Part shown: positions 15,614-24,502 of the stretch, piece by piece
How positions within the stretch are numbered: position 1 is the first letter of the stretch
Layout: the number at the start of each line of letters is the position of its first letter
Assembly (NCBI RefSeq): GCF_000828655.1
Contig: NZ_AP014509.1
Span: 1,612,001 to 1,676,000, forward strand
Reading direction: 5' to 3'
Source of the DNA: Thermotoga caldifontis AZM44c09
GTDB taxonomy: Bacteria; Thermotogota; Thermotogae; Thermotogales; DSM-5069
Length of the DNA: 64,000 nucleotides
Made by a program: the position numbers and the translations under genes
Notes under the pieces: model-generated
The model's database searches: none
What the model was told of the DNA's origin: nothing
The model's input: only the letters and a program-made list of their open reading frames with translations

Positions 15614-16963
15614 GTGACCTTCAGAAATTGCTTGGTTTATCAGAACGGTGAGTTCGTCAAGATGGACCTGCACGTCGAGAATGGTATCTTCGTGGATGAG
15701 CCTTCTGCGCCTTTCATAGATGCGACCGGTTACTACGTCATGCCAGGTTTCGTGGACACACACGCGCACATCATAGGCACCGGGCACAAGTACGGATATC
15801 TGAACCTGGAGAACGTTCGATCGCTCGAAGAACTTCTGGAGACTTTGAGACAGAGCCCTGAGAAAACGATCATAGGCAGGGGCTGGAGCGAGGAAAGTTT
15901 AGGATCGAAACCCACGAAGCAACTCCTCGACCAGATCGACAAACCTGTTTTTCTCATCAGAAGGTGTGGACACGTTGCGATCGCTAACTCCGCGCTGATG
16001 GAATTGATCGGGATCTGGAAAGAGGACGGCGTTTTCAAGGAGAAAGAACTGGAAGAAGTCAGAAAACGTCTGCCATCGAGGGAAGATGAAAAATTCTTCG
16101 CCATCGGTCAGAAACGATTCTTGATGCACGGTGTGACGTTCGTCCATTCGGACGACCTTCACGGTCTCAGCTGGGCGAATCTGAAGGACATCATCAAGAG
16201 TTCCAAGATGAGGTTGCTGGAGAAGGTGTACTTCGAATCTGTGAGTGAGCTTGAAAGTTTCAACGAGTTCGGTCAGCTTTCGGATCGAGTCTACGTGAAA
16301 GCGGTGAAAGTGTTCGCGGACGGTTCGGTCGGGGCCAGAACCGCGTGGTTGAGCGTCCCGTACGCCGATGACCCTGAAAACTGTGGGATGAAACTGCTCG
16401 ATGAAGAACAGCTCGAAAGGTTCGCAACCTTGTGTGACGAAAAAAATGTTCAGCTGTGCGTTCACGCGATAGGAGACGAAGCGGTTCACATGGTGGCGAC
16501 GGTCTTCAGCAGGCATCCGAACCACAGGATCATACACGCTCAACTGGTGAAAGAACGAGACCTTTCGATGTTGAAGGACAGTTTCTTCTCCATTCAACCA
16601 CACTTCGCCATTGAGGATCGTGGCCTCATGGAGTCCGCCCTGCCGAAAGATTTGAAGGCGCTGCGTTATCCGTTCTTGTTGTTGTTCGAGCGTGGTTTCA
16701 AGATCGCCTTTTCGACCGATGCCCCCGTCTCACCGGAAGATCCAAAGTACGTCATCGAAGCTGCCCTGAAGCTCGGTTTCACGAAAAGGCAAGCCATAGA
16801 ACTCTACACGATGGCGGGTGCAAAGATGGCAGGGTTGAAGAACCTTGGAGAGATCAGGACGAACTTTCTGGCGGACTTCTGCCTGTACGAGAGAGATCCC
16901 CTTCTGTTCGACGAAGACCCCGTTGCGGTTTACGTGGCGGGAGAACTGGTACATCAAAAATAA
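15614..16963 (+). CDS. Amidohydrolase family protein (YtcJ-like)
   Basis: This ~449-residue metal-dependent hydrolase of the amidohydrolase superfamily has the metal-binding motif GFVDTHAHIIGTG (HxH) near residue 50. Later it has VFADGSVGARTAWLS, HAIGDEAVHM, RIIHAQLV and FSTDAPVSPEDP, giving the remaining His and Asp ligands of the TIM-barrel site. The ADGSVG motif is typical of the YtcJ/Amidohydro_3 group. The start is a GTG 6 nt after GGAGGAG and overlaps the HerA stop region; longer readings into the upstream gene are rejected. The substrate is unknown. It ends just before a convergent tRNA gene. Confidence 0.88.
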   Translation: MTFRNCLVYQNGEFVKMDLHVENGIFVDEPSAPFIDATGYYVMPGFVDTHAHIIGTGHKYGYLNLENVRSLEELLETLRQSPEKTIIGRGWSEESLGSKPTKQLLDQIDKPVFLIRRCGHVAIANSALMELIGIWKEDGVFKEKELEEVRKRLPSREDEKFFAIGQKRFLMHGVTFVHSDDLHGLSWANLKDIIKSSKMRLLEKVYFESVSELESFNEFGQLSDRVYVKAVKVFADGSVGARTAWLSVPYADDPENCGMKLLDEEQLERFATLCDEKNVQLCVHAIGDEAVHMVATVFSRHPNHRIIHAQLVKERDLSMLKDSFFSIQPHFAIEDRGLMESALPKDLKALRYPFLLLFERGFKIAFSTDAPVSPEDPKYVIEAALKLGFTKRQAIELYTMAGAKMAGLKNLGEIRTNFLADFCLYERDPLLFDEDPVAVYVAGELVHQK

Positions 16964-16965
16964 AA

Positions 16966-17042
16966 TGGAGCAGGCGGTGGGACTCGAACCCACACCCTCC
17001 GCCTTACCAAGGCGGCGCTCCACCGCTTGAAGCTACGCCTGC
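16966..17042 (-). tRNA. tRNA-Thr (anticodon GGT)
   Basis: A complete cloverleaf is read leftward: acceptor GCAGGCG pairing with CGCCTGC, discriminator T and an encoded CCA. The anticodon arm is CCGCC-TTGGTAA-GGCGG, giving anticodon GGT. The T arm is GTGGG-TTCGAGT-CCCAC. It is a lone tRNA gene with its own promoter, convergent with the amidohydrolase gene. Confidence 0.97.
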
Positions 17043-17051
17043 ACCGCCTCA

Positions 17052-17080
17052 AGTATACCAGAAACCCCGCGCGGGTGCAA
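17052..17080 (-). promoter_or_regulatory. Promoter of tRNA-Thr
   Basis: Leftward TTGCAC (17080-17075), a 17-nt spacer and TATACT (17057-17052) place the transcript start only about 3-4 nt before the mature tRNA 5' end. This gives an extremely short leader for RNase P. Confidence 0.8.
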
Positions 17081-17365
17081 GTGTGTCCAGCCCACCCATT
17101 TCTTCTGAAACTCTTTCACAAGAACACGGCTGTGATGATCGCGCACTATGTTCAGACACCGATCGCACAGGACGTGACTCGAAGGGTCAAGGCAGGGATG
17201 GTGTTTAATATTATCAACAAAGTAAGAATATGTGTGCCAAATTCTGCACGGTGTTCACCGATACGTTAAGGATTTCTTCACCGAGACTAAAAATATGATC
17301 GGTTTAATATGAGTGAACATAAGCGTGCAGGGGTGTATCTTAGAATTATATTTTCACACCATACT
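17081..17365. other. Intergenic region with no supported gene
   Basis: About 280 bp lie between the tRNA promoter and the HD-GYP gene. It is AT-richer than its surroundings and holds two similar TTTAATAT stretches (around 17204 and 17303) that could be -10 boxes. No ORF here has a ribosome binding site, and I see no clear terminator or structured RNA. An in-frame ATG at 17309 could extend the HD-GYP protein by 19 residues but lacks a ribosome binding site. Confidence 0.4.
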
Positions 17366-18313
17366 ATGCGGGACAAAAAGCTCGTTGTGACGGCCAAAAT
17401 CGATTCGTTACTAACACAAATGTTGTTTATCTTGCTGAGAGACTCACTCGAAATCGTTCAAGACACCGACGCTGCCTTGAGATCGCTGTGGAGAAATCAC
17501 GCAGACTACGATCTCGTACTGATCGATGGTAAGACATTGCCGCGTTCGGAAATAATACAGTTCGCAAGATCGGTTCGTGAAGACATCTCTTCCGTTTTAC
17601 CCGGCATCGTGGTGGTTCAATGTGGTTTCGACGTGCAGTTGATCAAGGCCGGTGTCGATGCCTGTGTGGATGAAGACACGATTTTTGATCTCGCACTGTT
17701 CGACAACGATGGTTCGACGAAACAGTTTGACCTCATCATCAACTTCATGGCGGATCTTTTGAAGAACAAAGATTTGAACCTCCATCGACATTCGGCCAGA
17801 GTGAAAACCTTCACACAAATTCTCGTGGCCTTCTGCGTTGAGGAAGGAATCTTACAACCGTCCAAGGCGTATCACACCACCGTTGCCAGCTATTTCCACG
17901 ACTTTGGAAAACTGTTGATCCGTGAATCGATCCTCAACAAACCATCGAAGTTGTCCGAAGAGGAATTCTCCGTCATGAAAACGCACACCAGTCTGGGAAC
18001 CAAGGTTCTTGAGAATCTCAGCAAAAGTTTCACGCAGAACAACTTCCTGAGCGTTCTGTTCAACGTTATGAAGTACCACCACGAGCGTTTCGACGCGAGA
18101 GGATATCCCGAGGGTCTGAGAGCCGAGCAGATACCGCTCGAAGCGAGGATAGTTGCCATAGCAGACGTGCTCGAAGCCCTGACGGCCGACAGACCGTACA
18201 GGAACGCTTACACTTTCGAGGAAGCTCTGAACATCATAGCCGAAGAAGATGGACATTTCGATCCGAAACTGCTCCAGCTGTTCGTCGAAAATGCGGAACT
18301 GTTCAGAGATTGA
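17366..18313 (+). CDS. HD-GYP domain protein with degenerate receiver domain
   Basis: This ~315-residue protein has an N-terminal receiver-like domain (residues ~5-125) that keeps the phosphorylatable-type Asp (DYDLVLIDGKTLP, D54). It lacks the acidic pair after strand 1 (LVVTAKID) and the usual Lys, so it is a pseudo-receiver. The C-terminal HD-GYP domain is intact: YFHDFGKLLIRESIL, KTHTSLGTKVLENL and YHHERFDARGYPEGLRAEQIP, followed by ARIVAIADVLEALTADRPYR. HD-GYP enzymes hydrolyse cyclic di-GMP. The start is uncertain: this ATG begins right at the receiver fold, but neither it nor the ATG at 17309 has a Shine-Dalgarno site. A -10-like TATATT at 17347 suggests an almost leaderless mRNA. Confidence 0.88.
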   Translation: MRDKKLVVTAKIDSLLTQMLFILLRDSLEIVQDTDAALRSLWRNHADYDLVLIDGKTLPRSEIIQFARSVREDISSVLPGIVVVQCGFDVQLIKAGVDACVDEDTIFDLALFDNDGSTKQFDLIINFMADLLKNKDLNLHRHSARVKTFTQILVAFCVEEGILQPSKAYHTTVASYFHDFGKLLIRESILNKPSKLSEEEFSVMKTHTSLGTKVLENLSKSFTQNNFLSVLFNVMKYHHERFDARGYPEGLRAEQIPLEARIVAIADVLEALTADRPYRNAYTFEEALNIIAEEDGHFDPKLLQLFVENAELFRD

Positions 18314-18316
18314 GCT

Positions 18317-20848
18317 TCACACAAAACGAATCCGATACCAGTCCAGTAGAGGCCTCACACCTTCCAGAAGGACCTTTTTACCACACAGCACGGTTTGAAC
18401 GCGTTCGGTTTCGCAAGCTTCTTCGAAATCTCTCTCGTCGAAACAGTTCTCCATTTCGTAGACGACTCCTCTCACACTGTCCAGCTTTTCGTGCTCGAGC
18501 ACGTTTCCATCGGGAGTGAGGATCAAAACGTAGTGTCCGTCAGGAAGGCTGTTCTTCAACTGACATATCGTCATTCCATCGCTGGCGAACTTTCCTGAGA
18601 CCTTAACGGCCACGGGAAGCGTTCGCGCCGAGGCGAACACTTCCGACAGCGGTGCAAACTTTCTGTCAAATTCAACCTTCCACGGGCTCAGCGCGAATCC
18701 AAAAGCCTTCATCTCCAGTTCGGTGATGTCCGTTTCGCTGTAGGATATCTTCTGTCTGCTCTCAACACGTTTTCCGAAGACTTTGGCTGCAACCAGGCTC
18801 AAATCCTGATCGAACCCTTTCTGGACCGCTTCGAAATCCTCCAGCGCAGCCGCTCTGCTCTCGTACATCTCGTCGAAAACCCCAGCCCACACGAGTTTCT
18901 GAACCGTCGAAAGGGAAAGTTTCGTCTTCTCAACGAAGTCCTTCAGATCGTTGAAGGGCGCCATCTGTCTGCACGTGCGCGCGATGGATTCGCTCACCCC
19001 GTTCACAGCTTCCAGCGGCAAATGGAAGGTTTTCTCGTCGGTGTGGACCTGGTTGATGGAAGGTGGTAGAACGCGATAACCCATCGAGCGGAGCTCCTGG
19101 ACTGCGAGAAAGATTTTGTACTGGTCCGAGGAATGCTCACGGATGTAGATTTCAAAGAACTCCTTCGGCCAGTGTGTTTTCAAATACGCCAGCTCGTAAC
19201 TGAGATGCGCGTACGCCACGCTGTGGGATTTGTTGAACGCGTAGGAAGCGAACTTGACAAGGATATCGCAGAGCCTGTCAACGAATTCAGATGTGTAACC
19301 CTTTTCTCGGAGTCTATCTCTGAATTTGTCCATCGCAGTTTGAATGATCTTTGGATCCTTTTCGGAGATCGCCTTTCTGAAAAGATCGGCTTCCACAGCA
19401 TCGAAACCTGCAAAATCCATCGCGAGCTTCATCACCTGCTCCTGATAGACGATCACTCCGCGAGTCTCCGGGAAGAAATCGTGATCGAATTTCACGCACC
19501 CACGCTTTTTCATCGCGTACGTTTTTTCGAGTCCGGCACCGAGCGGACCAGGCCTGTTCATGGCGAGCAGGATCGAAAGTTCGTTCAGGTTGGTTGGCCT
19601 GACCGTTCTGCACAGACTCCTCGCGGTCCTCGATTCGAGCTGGAATATTCCACAGGTTTTTCCTCTGCTCAGCAGTTCGTACGATTCATTATCTTCAATC
19701 TTGACTGCGCTCACACCGGCACGTTTCTTGAGCCTGTCGAGCACCGTCAGAGTTCTCAGACCGAGCAGGTCTATCTTCACCACACCAACGCGCTCTAAGG
19801 AATCCATGTCGTATTCGACGATCGGCCCTTCCGCCGAGGGCACCAGGGGCAGGTTCAGCGGCTCAGCCGCGACGATGATGCCAGCCGCATGAACGCTCCT
19901 TCTGAGAGGCAGGCCAACCAGGCACTTCAGCACGTTCGGATTCAGCTTCAAATTGAGTCTTGAAGCCTCGCTGGTGAGATTCTTCTCAGTCAGTGTAACG
20001 AACGCTGAGATCTGTGCGAAGTAGGGGAAGGATCGCTTCAAGAGGTTCAGCAACTGTTCCCTCTGCTCATCGGCCACGTCGATGTCGATGTCGGGCAGCT
20101 CGGTACGCCCTTCGTGCAGGAACCGTTCGAACATCAGATCGTGTGCGATCGGATCGATGGACGTTATGCCGAGCAGATAAGCCAGAAGACTCGCCACGGC
20201 GCTGCCTCTACCCGGCCCGATCAGGATCTGATTCTCTTTTGCGATGTCGACGATGCGCTTCACGGTGTAAAAGTAAGACTCAAAACCGAGCCTCTTCACC
20301 AGTTCTATTTCTCTCGAAAGCCTCATCTTTCGATCTCCCTGGACACCGTGCAGAAGCTCGTCCAACCAACCCGATCGAGGAGACAGAAGTTTGTGAGAAA
20401 CCTTCAGTTCGTACGCACTCGCGCCGAGCGCCGCAGCAGGGTCGATGAGGACATCGGGAAGATCACAAGGTTCCTGCGGTTGTGCACCAACCAGACGCGC
20501 CATGAACAGATGAGCATCGTAGCACGAGCGGTCCAGATGGTAGATGAGTTTCACATCGTCGAGCCGCAAGAAATTCAGTCCAGGTTCGCGGTTCACGTTG
20601 TACGATTTCACCAATTCTTCAAATTCTTCGCGATCACGCGCGTAATAGATCTTTCCGTTCATCCTGAGACCGTGAACGGGGATGAGCCCGTTTTGCCTGC
20701 ACAAAACGTTGAAAAGAACGACGGAATGAAAATTGGTGTCCGCCAGAAGCAAAGATTTTAAGCCTTTCTCCTTCGCGAACTGAGCGAGTTGTTCGAGTCT
20801 AACTACGGAACCATCGAACGAATAAGGTGAAACGATACAGGGAATCAT
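18317..20848 (-). CDS. dnaE: DNA polymerase III alpha subunit, short DnaE form
   Basis: This 843-residue C-family polymerase is much shorter than the ~1160-residue E. coli DnaE. It matches the short Thermotoga form in length and position before rluD-lspA-cheR. The catalytic PDIDIDVADEQREQ motif (~residue 252), GPGRGSAVASLLAYLLGIT and the fingers region (VYQEQVMKLAMDFAGF) are present. The N-terminal PHP domain is degenerate: the usual HxH of the first strand is replaced by SPYSFDG, so the metal-dependent proofreading site looks lost. The C-terminal beta-binding and OB region is reduced. Thermotogales also carry PolC, so this may be the secondary polymerase. The ATG overlaps rluD by 4 nt. Confidence 0.94.
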   Translation of the reverse strand: MIPCIVSPYSFDGSVVRLEQLAQFAKEKGLKSLLLADTNFHSVVLFNVLCRQNGLIPVHGLRMNGKIYYARDREEFEELVKSYNVNREPGLNFLRLDDVKLIYHLDRSCYDAHLFMARLVGAQPQEPCDLPDVLIDPAAALGASAYELKVSHKLLSPRSGWLDELLHGVQGDRKMRLSREIELVKRLGFESYFYTVKRIVDIAKENQILIGPGRGSAVASLLAYLLGITSIDPIAHDLMFERFLHEGRTELPDIDIDVADEQREQLLNLLKRSFPYFAQISAFVTLTEKNLTSEASRLNLKLNPNVLKCLVGLPLRRSVHAAGIIVAAEPLNLPLVPSAEGPIVEYDMDSLERVGVVKIDLLGLRTLTVLDRLKKRAGVSAVKIEDNESYELLSRGKTCGIFQLESRTARSLCRTVRPTNLNELSILLAMNRPGPLGAGLEKTYAMKKRGCVKFDHDFFPETRGVIVYQEQVMKLAMDFAGFDAVEADLFRKAISEKDPKIIQTAMDKFRDRLREKGYTSEFVDRLCDILVKFASYAFNKSHSVAYAHLSYELAYLKTHWPKEFFEIYIREHSSDQYKIFLAVQELRSMGYRVLPPSINQVHTDEKTFHLPLEAVNGVSESIARTCRQMAPFNDLKDFVEKTKLSLSTVQKLVWAGVFDEMYESRAAALEDFEAVQKGFDQDLSLVAAKVFGKRVESRQKISYSETDITELEMKAFGFALSPWKVEFDRKFAPLSEVFASARTLPVAVKVSGKFASDGMTICQLKNSLPDGHYVLILTPDGNVLEHEKLDSVRGVVYEMENCFDERDFEEACETERVQTVLCGKKVLLEGVRPLLDWYRIRFV

Positions 20849-21774
20849 CTCGGCGACTCCTCGTACAAACGTCTCAACGCGGCCTTGAAATCTTCAGGGA
20901 GCGGAGCGATGAACTTCATACGCTCACCCGTTCTTGGATGTGTAAACTGCAGAATCGAAGCGTGGAGCATCTGCCTACCAACAGGAATGGGATCGGCTCT
21001 ACCGTAGAGTTTATCACCCATTATCGGATGGCCTATGTATTTCATGTGAACCCTTATCTGGTGCGTTCGACCCGTTTTCGGATACGCAGCTACGAGCGAT
21101 CCTAACTGGCCAAAACTCTTCAGCACTCTGTAATGAGTCAGTGCGACTCTACCTTCCTTCGCCACGGTCATCTTCACCCTCAGAGTCGGATGCCGAGCAA
21201 CGTTGATCTGTATCTCGCCTTCGCTCTTCTCTGGCCTGCCCTGAACCAGGGCCAGATACATTTTGAACACGTCTCTGTTTTTGAACTGCTGTGACAACGA
21301 TCTGTGAGCGAGATCGTTTTTGGCGATCACCATGACTCCCGAGGTCTCTTTGTCCAGTCTGTGGACGATGCCAGGTCTGAGCTCTCCACCTATGCCCTGA
21401 AGATCTTTGCAGTGGTACAACAGCGCATTGACGAGAGTACCGCTCGTGTGTGAAGGAATAGGATGAACGATCATTCCCGCAGGTTTGTTCACAACGATGA
21501 TGTCCTGATCCTCGTAAAGAATCTCGAGCTCTATGGGTTCAGGTAGGATCTCCAGCTGTTTGGGAGCCGGACGGTCCGGCAGCGTGATCTCGTCGTTAGG
21601 TTTGACCCTGTAACTGGGTTTTTCTATCCTGCCGTTAACCTTTATCTGGCCTTCCTTTATCAGTTTTTGAAGGAAGGAACGCGAGATGATCTTTGGCAGT
21701 CGGGAAAGGAGGAAAAGATCGAGCCTCTGCCCTGCTTCATTCTTGCCCACCCTTATCGTCAAGAGGTGCCTCAC
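20845..21774 (-). CDS. rluD: 23S rRNA pseudouridine synthase, RluD family
   Basis: This 309-residue protein has an N-terminal S4 RNA-binding domain (RLDLFLLSRLPKIISRSFLQ, residues ~17-80) and a RluA/RluD catalytic domain. The catalytic motif is GIVHRLDKETSGVMVIAKND, with the Asp of HRLD. PKTGRTHQIRVHMKYIGHPI is the second signature. It modifies uridines in 23S rRNA helix 69 or related sites. Its GTG start lies inside the end of lspA (38-nt overlap). A TTG four codons later, following GGGTGAGG, is an alternative start. Confidence 0.94.
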   Translation of the reverse strand: MRHLLTIRVGKNEAGQRLDLFLLSRLPKIISRSFLQKLIKEGQIKVNGRIEKPSYRVKPNDEITLPDRPAPKQLEILPEPIELEILYEDQDIIVVNKPAGMIVHPIPSHTSGTLVNALLYHCKDLQGIGGELRPGIVHRLDKETSGVMVIAKNDLAHRSLSQQFKNRDVFKMYLALVQGRPEKSEGEIQINVARHPTLRVKMTVAKEGRVALTHYRVLKSFGQLGSLVAAYPKTGRTHQIRVHMKYIGHPIMGDKLYGRADPIPVGRQMLHASILQFTHPRTGERMKFIAPLPEDFKAALRRLYEESPR

Positions 21775-22180
21775 CCCTCAAGAGGCTCACGAGAACCAAT
21801 ACTCCACCCACGCTTATGAAGAAATCTGCCACGTTGAAGACCGCAGGAAAATACCTAACGTTTATGAAATCCACGACGTACCCGAGTCTGAACCTGTCTA
21901 TCACGTTACCGATCGCGCCACCGACGATCATCTGTAAACCGATCTTCGTCAAGGCCGAGCATTTGACGAAACTTGGAACCAGCGATAGAAAAAACGTCGC
22001 GAAGAACGTCACCCAGAGCACCCATGGGGATCTTGCAAACATGCCGAACGCAATTCCAGTGTTCTTGGTGTAACTCAGCCAGACGAAACCCGGAACAACG
22101 AAAGTTGGTACGATCAGGAATCGCTCAACCAGCATCTTTGTTAACTGATCCACCAAGACCACGAAAGTGATCCAGAACAT
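21737..22180 (-). CDS. lspA: Lipoprotein signal peptidase
   Basis: This 147-residue, four-helix membrane aspartyl protease cleaves the signal peptide of diacylglyceryl prolipoproteins. The key motifs are VVLVDQLTKMLVERF near the N terminus, WLSYTKNTGIAFGMF, GGAIGNVIDRFRLGYVVDFI with the first catalytic Asp, and FNVADFFISVGGVLV with the second. The start ATG is fused to the cheR stop (TGATG type), with AAAGGG upstream. The longer reading into cheR is rejected. It overlaps rluD downstream. Confidence 0.94.
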   Translation of the reverse strand: MFWITFVVLVDQLTKMLVERFLIVPTFVVPGFVWLSYTKNTGIAFGMFARSPWVLWVTFFATFFLSLVPSFVKCSALTKIGLQMIVGGAIGNVIDRFRLGYVVDFINVRYFPAVFNVADFFISVGGVLVLVSLLRGEAPLDDKGGQE

Positions 22181-22995
22181 CACATCACCCTTTGATAGAA
22201 GAAGGGACTGACGATTCTCAAACCCAGTTCGTTGTAGTTGAAGATGCGCTCGGTGCTTCCCACGAACAGCATGCCACCGATCCTCAAAGCTTTCGCAAAG
22301 TTTTGATAGAGCTGCGCTTTGGCGTTCTCCTCGAAGTAGATGACCACGTTCCTGCATATTATCAGATCGAGACCCTGTGGGAAGGGATCTTGAAGCATGT
22401 TGTGCTTCTGGAAAGTCACGCGTTTCTTCACCACGTCCTTGATTCTGTACAACCCATCGACGATCTCGAAGTACTTATCGATGTATGATTTTGGTGTACT
22501 GATCATGGACCGTGGCTCGTACACACCGTTTTTGGCCTCCTGAAGCGCTTTGTCATCTATGTCGGTGGCCAGTACGTACGCGCCAGCAGGTGCGTTCAAT
22601 TCTTCGAGCAAAATCGCGAGCGAGTAAGGTTCTTCACCGCTGGCACATCCCGCGCTCCAAGCCTTGAAGCGTGATCTGGATAGAGAGAGCAGTTCGGGGA
22701 GGTACTTGTCCCTCAGCTCCCACCATTTCTCCGGATTTCTGAAGAATTCTGTCACGTTGATCGTCAACTTGTCGAGGAACTCCTCCTTAACGGTGCTGTT
22801 GGTCAGCAAGAGGTTCAGATACTCCTTGTAGGAGGACAATCTGTACTTTCTTATCAGTATTTCTATCCTGCGTTTCATTCGGTGTGGCTTGTAACCGCTC
22901 AGATCCAGTCCGAAATGCCTGTGAACTTCTTTAACGAACCACTGGAACTCTTCCATGGGCAGTTCACCAGGCGACTGGGAAAGAAAATCCTGCAT
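22180..22995 (-). CDS. cheR: Chemotaxis protein methyltransferase CheR
   Basis: This 271-residue CheR has a helical N-terminal domain ([20 protein letters not shown]) and an S-adenosylmethionine-binding domain: [57 protein letters not shown] and [20 protein letters not shown]. It methylates glutamates of chemoreceptors. No cheB or receptor gene is nearby; instead it sits with lspA and an outer-membrane protein gene. It overlaps the upstream gene by 32 nt. Confidence 0.94.
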   Translation of the reverse strand: MQDFLSQSPGELPMEEFQWFVKEVHRHFGLDLSGYKPHRMKRRIEILIRKYRLSSYKEYLNLLLTNSTVKEEFLDKLTINVTEFFRNPEKWWELRDKYLPELLSLSRSRFKAWSAGCASGEEPYSLAILLEELNAPAGAYVLATDIDDKALQEAKNGVYEPRSMISTPKSYIDKYFEIVDGLYRIKDVVKKRVTFQKHNMLQDPFPQGLDLIICRNVVIYFEENAKAQLYQNFAKALRIGGMLFVGSTERIFNYNELGLRIVSPFFYQRVM

Positions 22996-23725
22996 ACCAC
23001 CGCTCCTTCTGCAGTTTCATAACGACAGCAATCTGACCCAATTTTATCCTCGCTTCGAGGCCGTTGGTCCCGAGGAAAAACCATTCCTCATCTTTGATCC
23101 AGCCCATGGAAATTGAAAAAGTCTGATCCAGATACTGACCGATCAGATAAACGTTCTTCCGCTCGACGGCGAATCGGAAACCATTACCAGGGATGACGAA
23201 AAACATGAACGGATCGAAGAGAACTCCCGCACCGTATCCTCGGCTCGAGACGAAACCACCCACCTGCGCCGAGCCGATTGGAAGAGTGAAACCCAAGTGG
23301 TGTTGCCCTTCTGAATCTATGCATGCGTTGAAGAAAGACGTCTTGAAGAACAGCGCGTTTTCAGAACCGAACGTGACACCCAGGCCACCGTCGAAAGCCC
23401 AGGCAACCAGCGAATGATTGTGAAAATCGATGTTCGAAAAAATGGTTTGAACCAGATACGGAGCGTTGAAACGAACTCCACCTGGTTCCAGATCGATGTT
23501 GAGGTATTTCAGATTTTCAACGGGTGAGCTGATGGGCAAAGACCAGTTCCCCTCCAGTTTTACTCCGAGGGGAACATCCAAGACGGCGCTGACACGCCAG
23601 AATTCGACACGCGGCACTATCCTTATCCCAAAGTACGCATCGCTACCCAGCGCGCAGTCTAAATTGATCGTCGCCGCGAAAACCGTTACGGTCAGGAAAA
23701 GTACGAACGCCGTGCAGAGTTTCAT
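22964..23725 (-). CDS. Predicted exported beta-barrel-like outer envelope protein
   Basis: I do not recognise a named family. The 253-residue protein has a signal peptide ([20 protein letters not shown]) and then a chain of alternating hydrophobic/polar beta-strand-like segments with many Gly and aromatic residues, ending in AGFSFPVAW. The near-terminal aromatic and strand pattern suggest a small outer-membrane (toga) barrel. It overlaps yebC by 4 nt upstream and cheR by 32 nt downstream. The same position in the T. maritima order before cheR is held by an uncharacterised protein, from memory. Confidence 0.75.
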   Translation of the reverse strand: MKLCTAFVLFLTVTVFAATINLDCALGSDAYFGIRIVPRVEFWRVSAVLDVPLGVKLEGNWSLPISSPVENLKYLNIDLEPGGVRFNAPYLVQTIFSNIDFHNHSLVAWAFDGGLGVTFGSENALFFKTSFFNACIDSEGQHHLGFTLPIGSAQVGGFVSSRGYGAGVLFDPFMFFVIPGNGFRFAVERKNVYLIGQYLDQTFSISMGWIKDEEWFFLGTNGLEARIKLGQIAVVMKLQKERWYAGFSFPVAW

Positions 23726-24483
23726 TGGCCAAGCTGTGACAGGATGGCCTCCATCTCAGCGTCGTCCATCTCGAAGTTCGAAAACACTTCCTGCACGTCG
23801 TCCATGTCCTCGAGGGCGTTCAAAAGCGTCAAAAGCCTTTCCGCATCCTTACCCGTGACCCGTACGGTGCTCTTCGGTACGTACCCTATGCTCGCTTCGA
23901 CCTTGTAGCCGTTCGCTTCGAGCGCATCTTTTATCTTCATGACGTCTTCGGGGCTCGATAGGATCCTCACAGGATCCTCCTGGTCTTTTATGTCCTCGGC
24001 TCCCGCGTCGATCGCGAGCATCATCAATTCTTCAATGTTCGCGATCTGTTCCCTCGGCACTTCCACGATGCCCTTCCTCTCGAACACCCAGCCCACCGAG
24101 CCAGGCTCCGCCAAGCTGCCCCCATGTCTGCTCAGAACGTGCCTGAGTTCCTGCGCAGTTCTGTTCTTGTTGTCTGTCAGCGTTCTGATGTACAGCGCAA
24201 CTCCACCCGGTGCATAGGCTTCGTAAATGATTTCCTGGAATTCCGCACCCTCTATTTCTCCTGTGCCCCTTTTGATAGCCCTTTCGATGTTTTCTTTCGG
24301 CATGCTCGCCGCCTTGGCCCTTTCGATGGCTGCCCTCAGGCGCGGGTTAGTATCCGGATTTCCTCCTCCCTCACGCGCGGCGACGATCAGCTCACGTATG
24401 AGTTTCGTGAACAACTGGGATCTCTTCGCATCCTGAGCCATTTTCTTGTGCTTTATGTTCGCCCATTTGTTGTGACCAGACAT
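23722..24483 (-). CDS. yebC: YebC/PmpR family protein (TACO1-like)
   Basis: This 253-residue protein starts with the family hallmark [20 protein letters not shown], then [40 protein letters not shown] and [17 protein letters not shown]. YebC-type proteins have been described as transcriptional regulators and more recently as translation factors that relieve stalling at proline-rich stretches. A GGGAGG site lies 8 nt before the ATG. It is the third gene of the leftward run that starts with the RR468-like regulator. Confidence 0.95.
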   Translation of the reverse strand: MSGHNKWANIKHKKMAQDAKRSQLFTKLIRELIVAAREGGGNPDTNPRLRAAIERAKAASMPKENIERAIKRGTGEIEGAEFQEIIYEAYAPGGVALYIRTLTDNKNRTAQELRHVLSRHGGSLAEPGSVGWVFERKGIVEVPREQIANIEELMMLAIDAGAEDIKDQEDPVRILSSPEDVMKIKDALEANGYKVEASIGYVPKSTVRVTGKDAERLLTLLNALEDMDDVQEVFSNFEMDDAEMEAILSQLGQ

Positions 24484-24502
24484 GTTCCAACCTCCCGTCC
24501 CT

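Noticed and set aside
17027..17269. 80-codon frame crossing the tRNA-Thr gene and its promoter
   Set aside because: Overlaps the tRNA antisense, no ribosome binding site and no recognisable protein features.
22181..22357. 59-residue N-terminal extension of LspA
   Set aside because: Reads through cheR in another frame; LspA normally starts close to its first helix.
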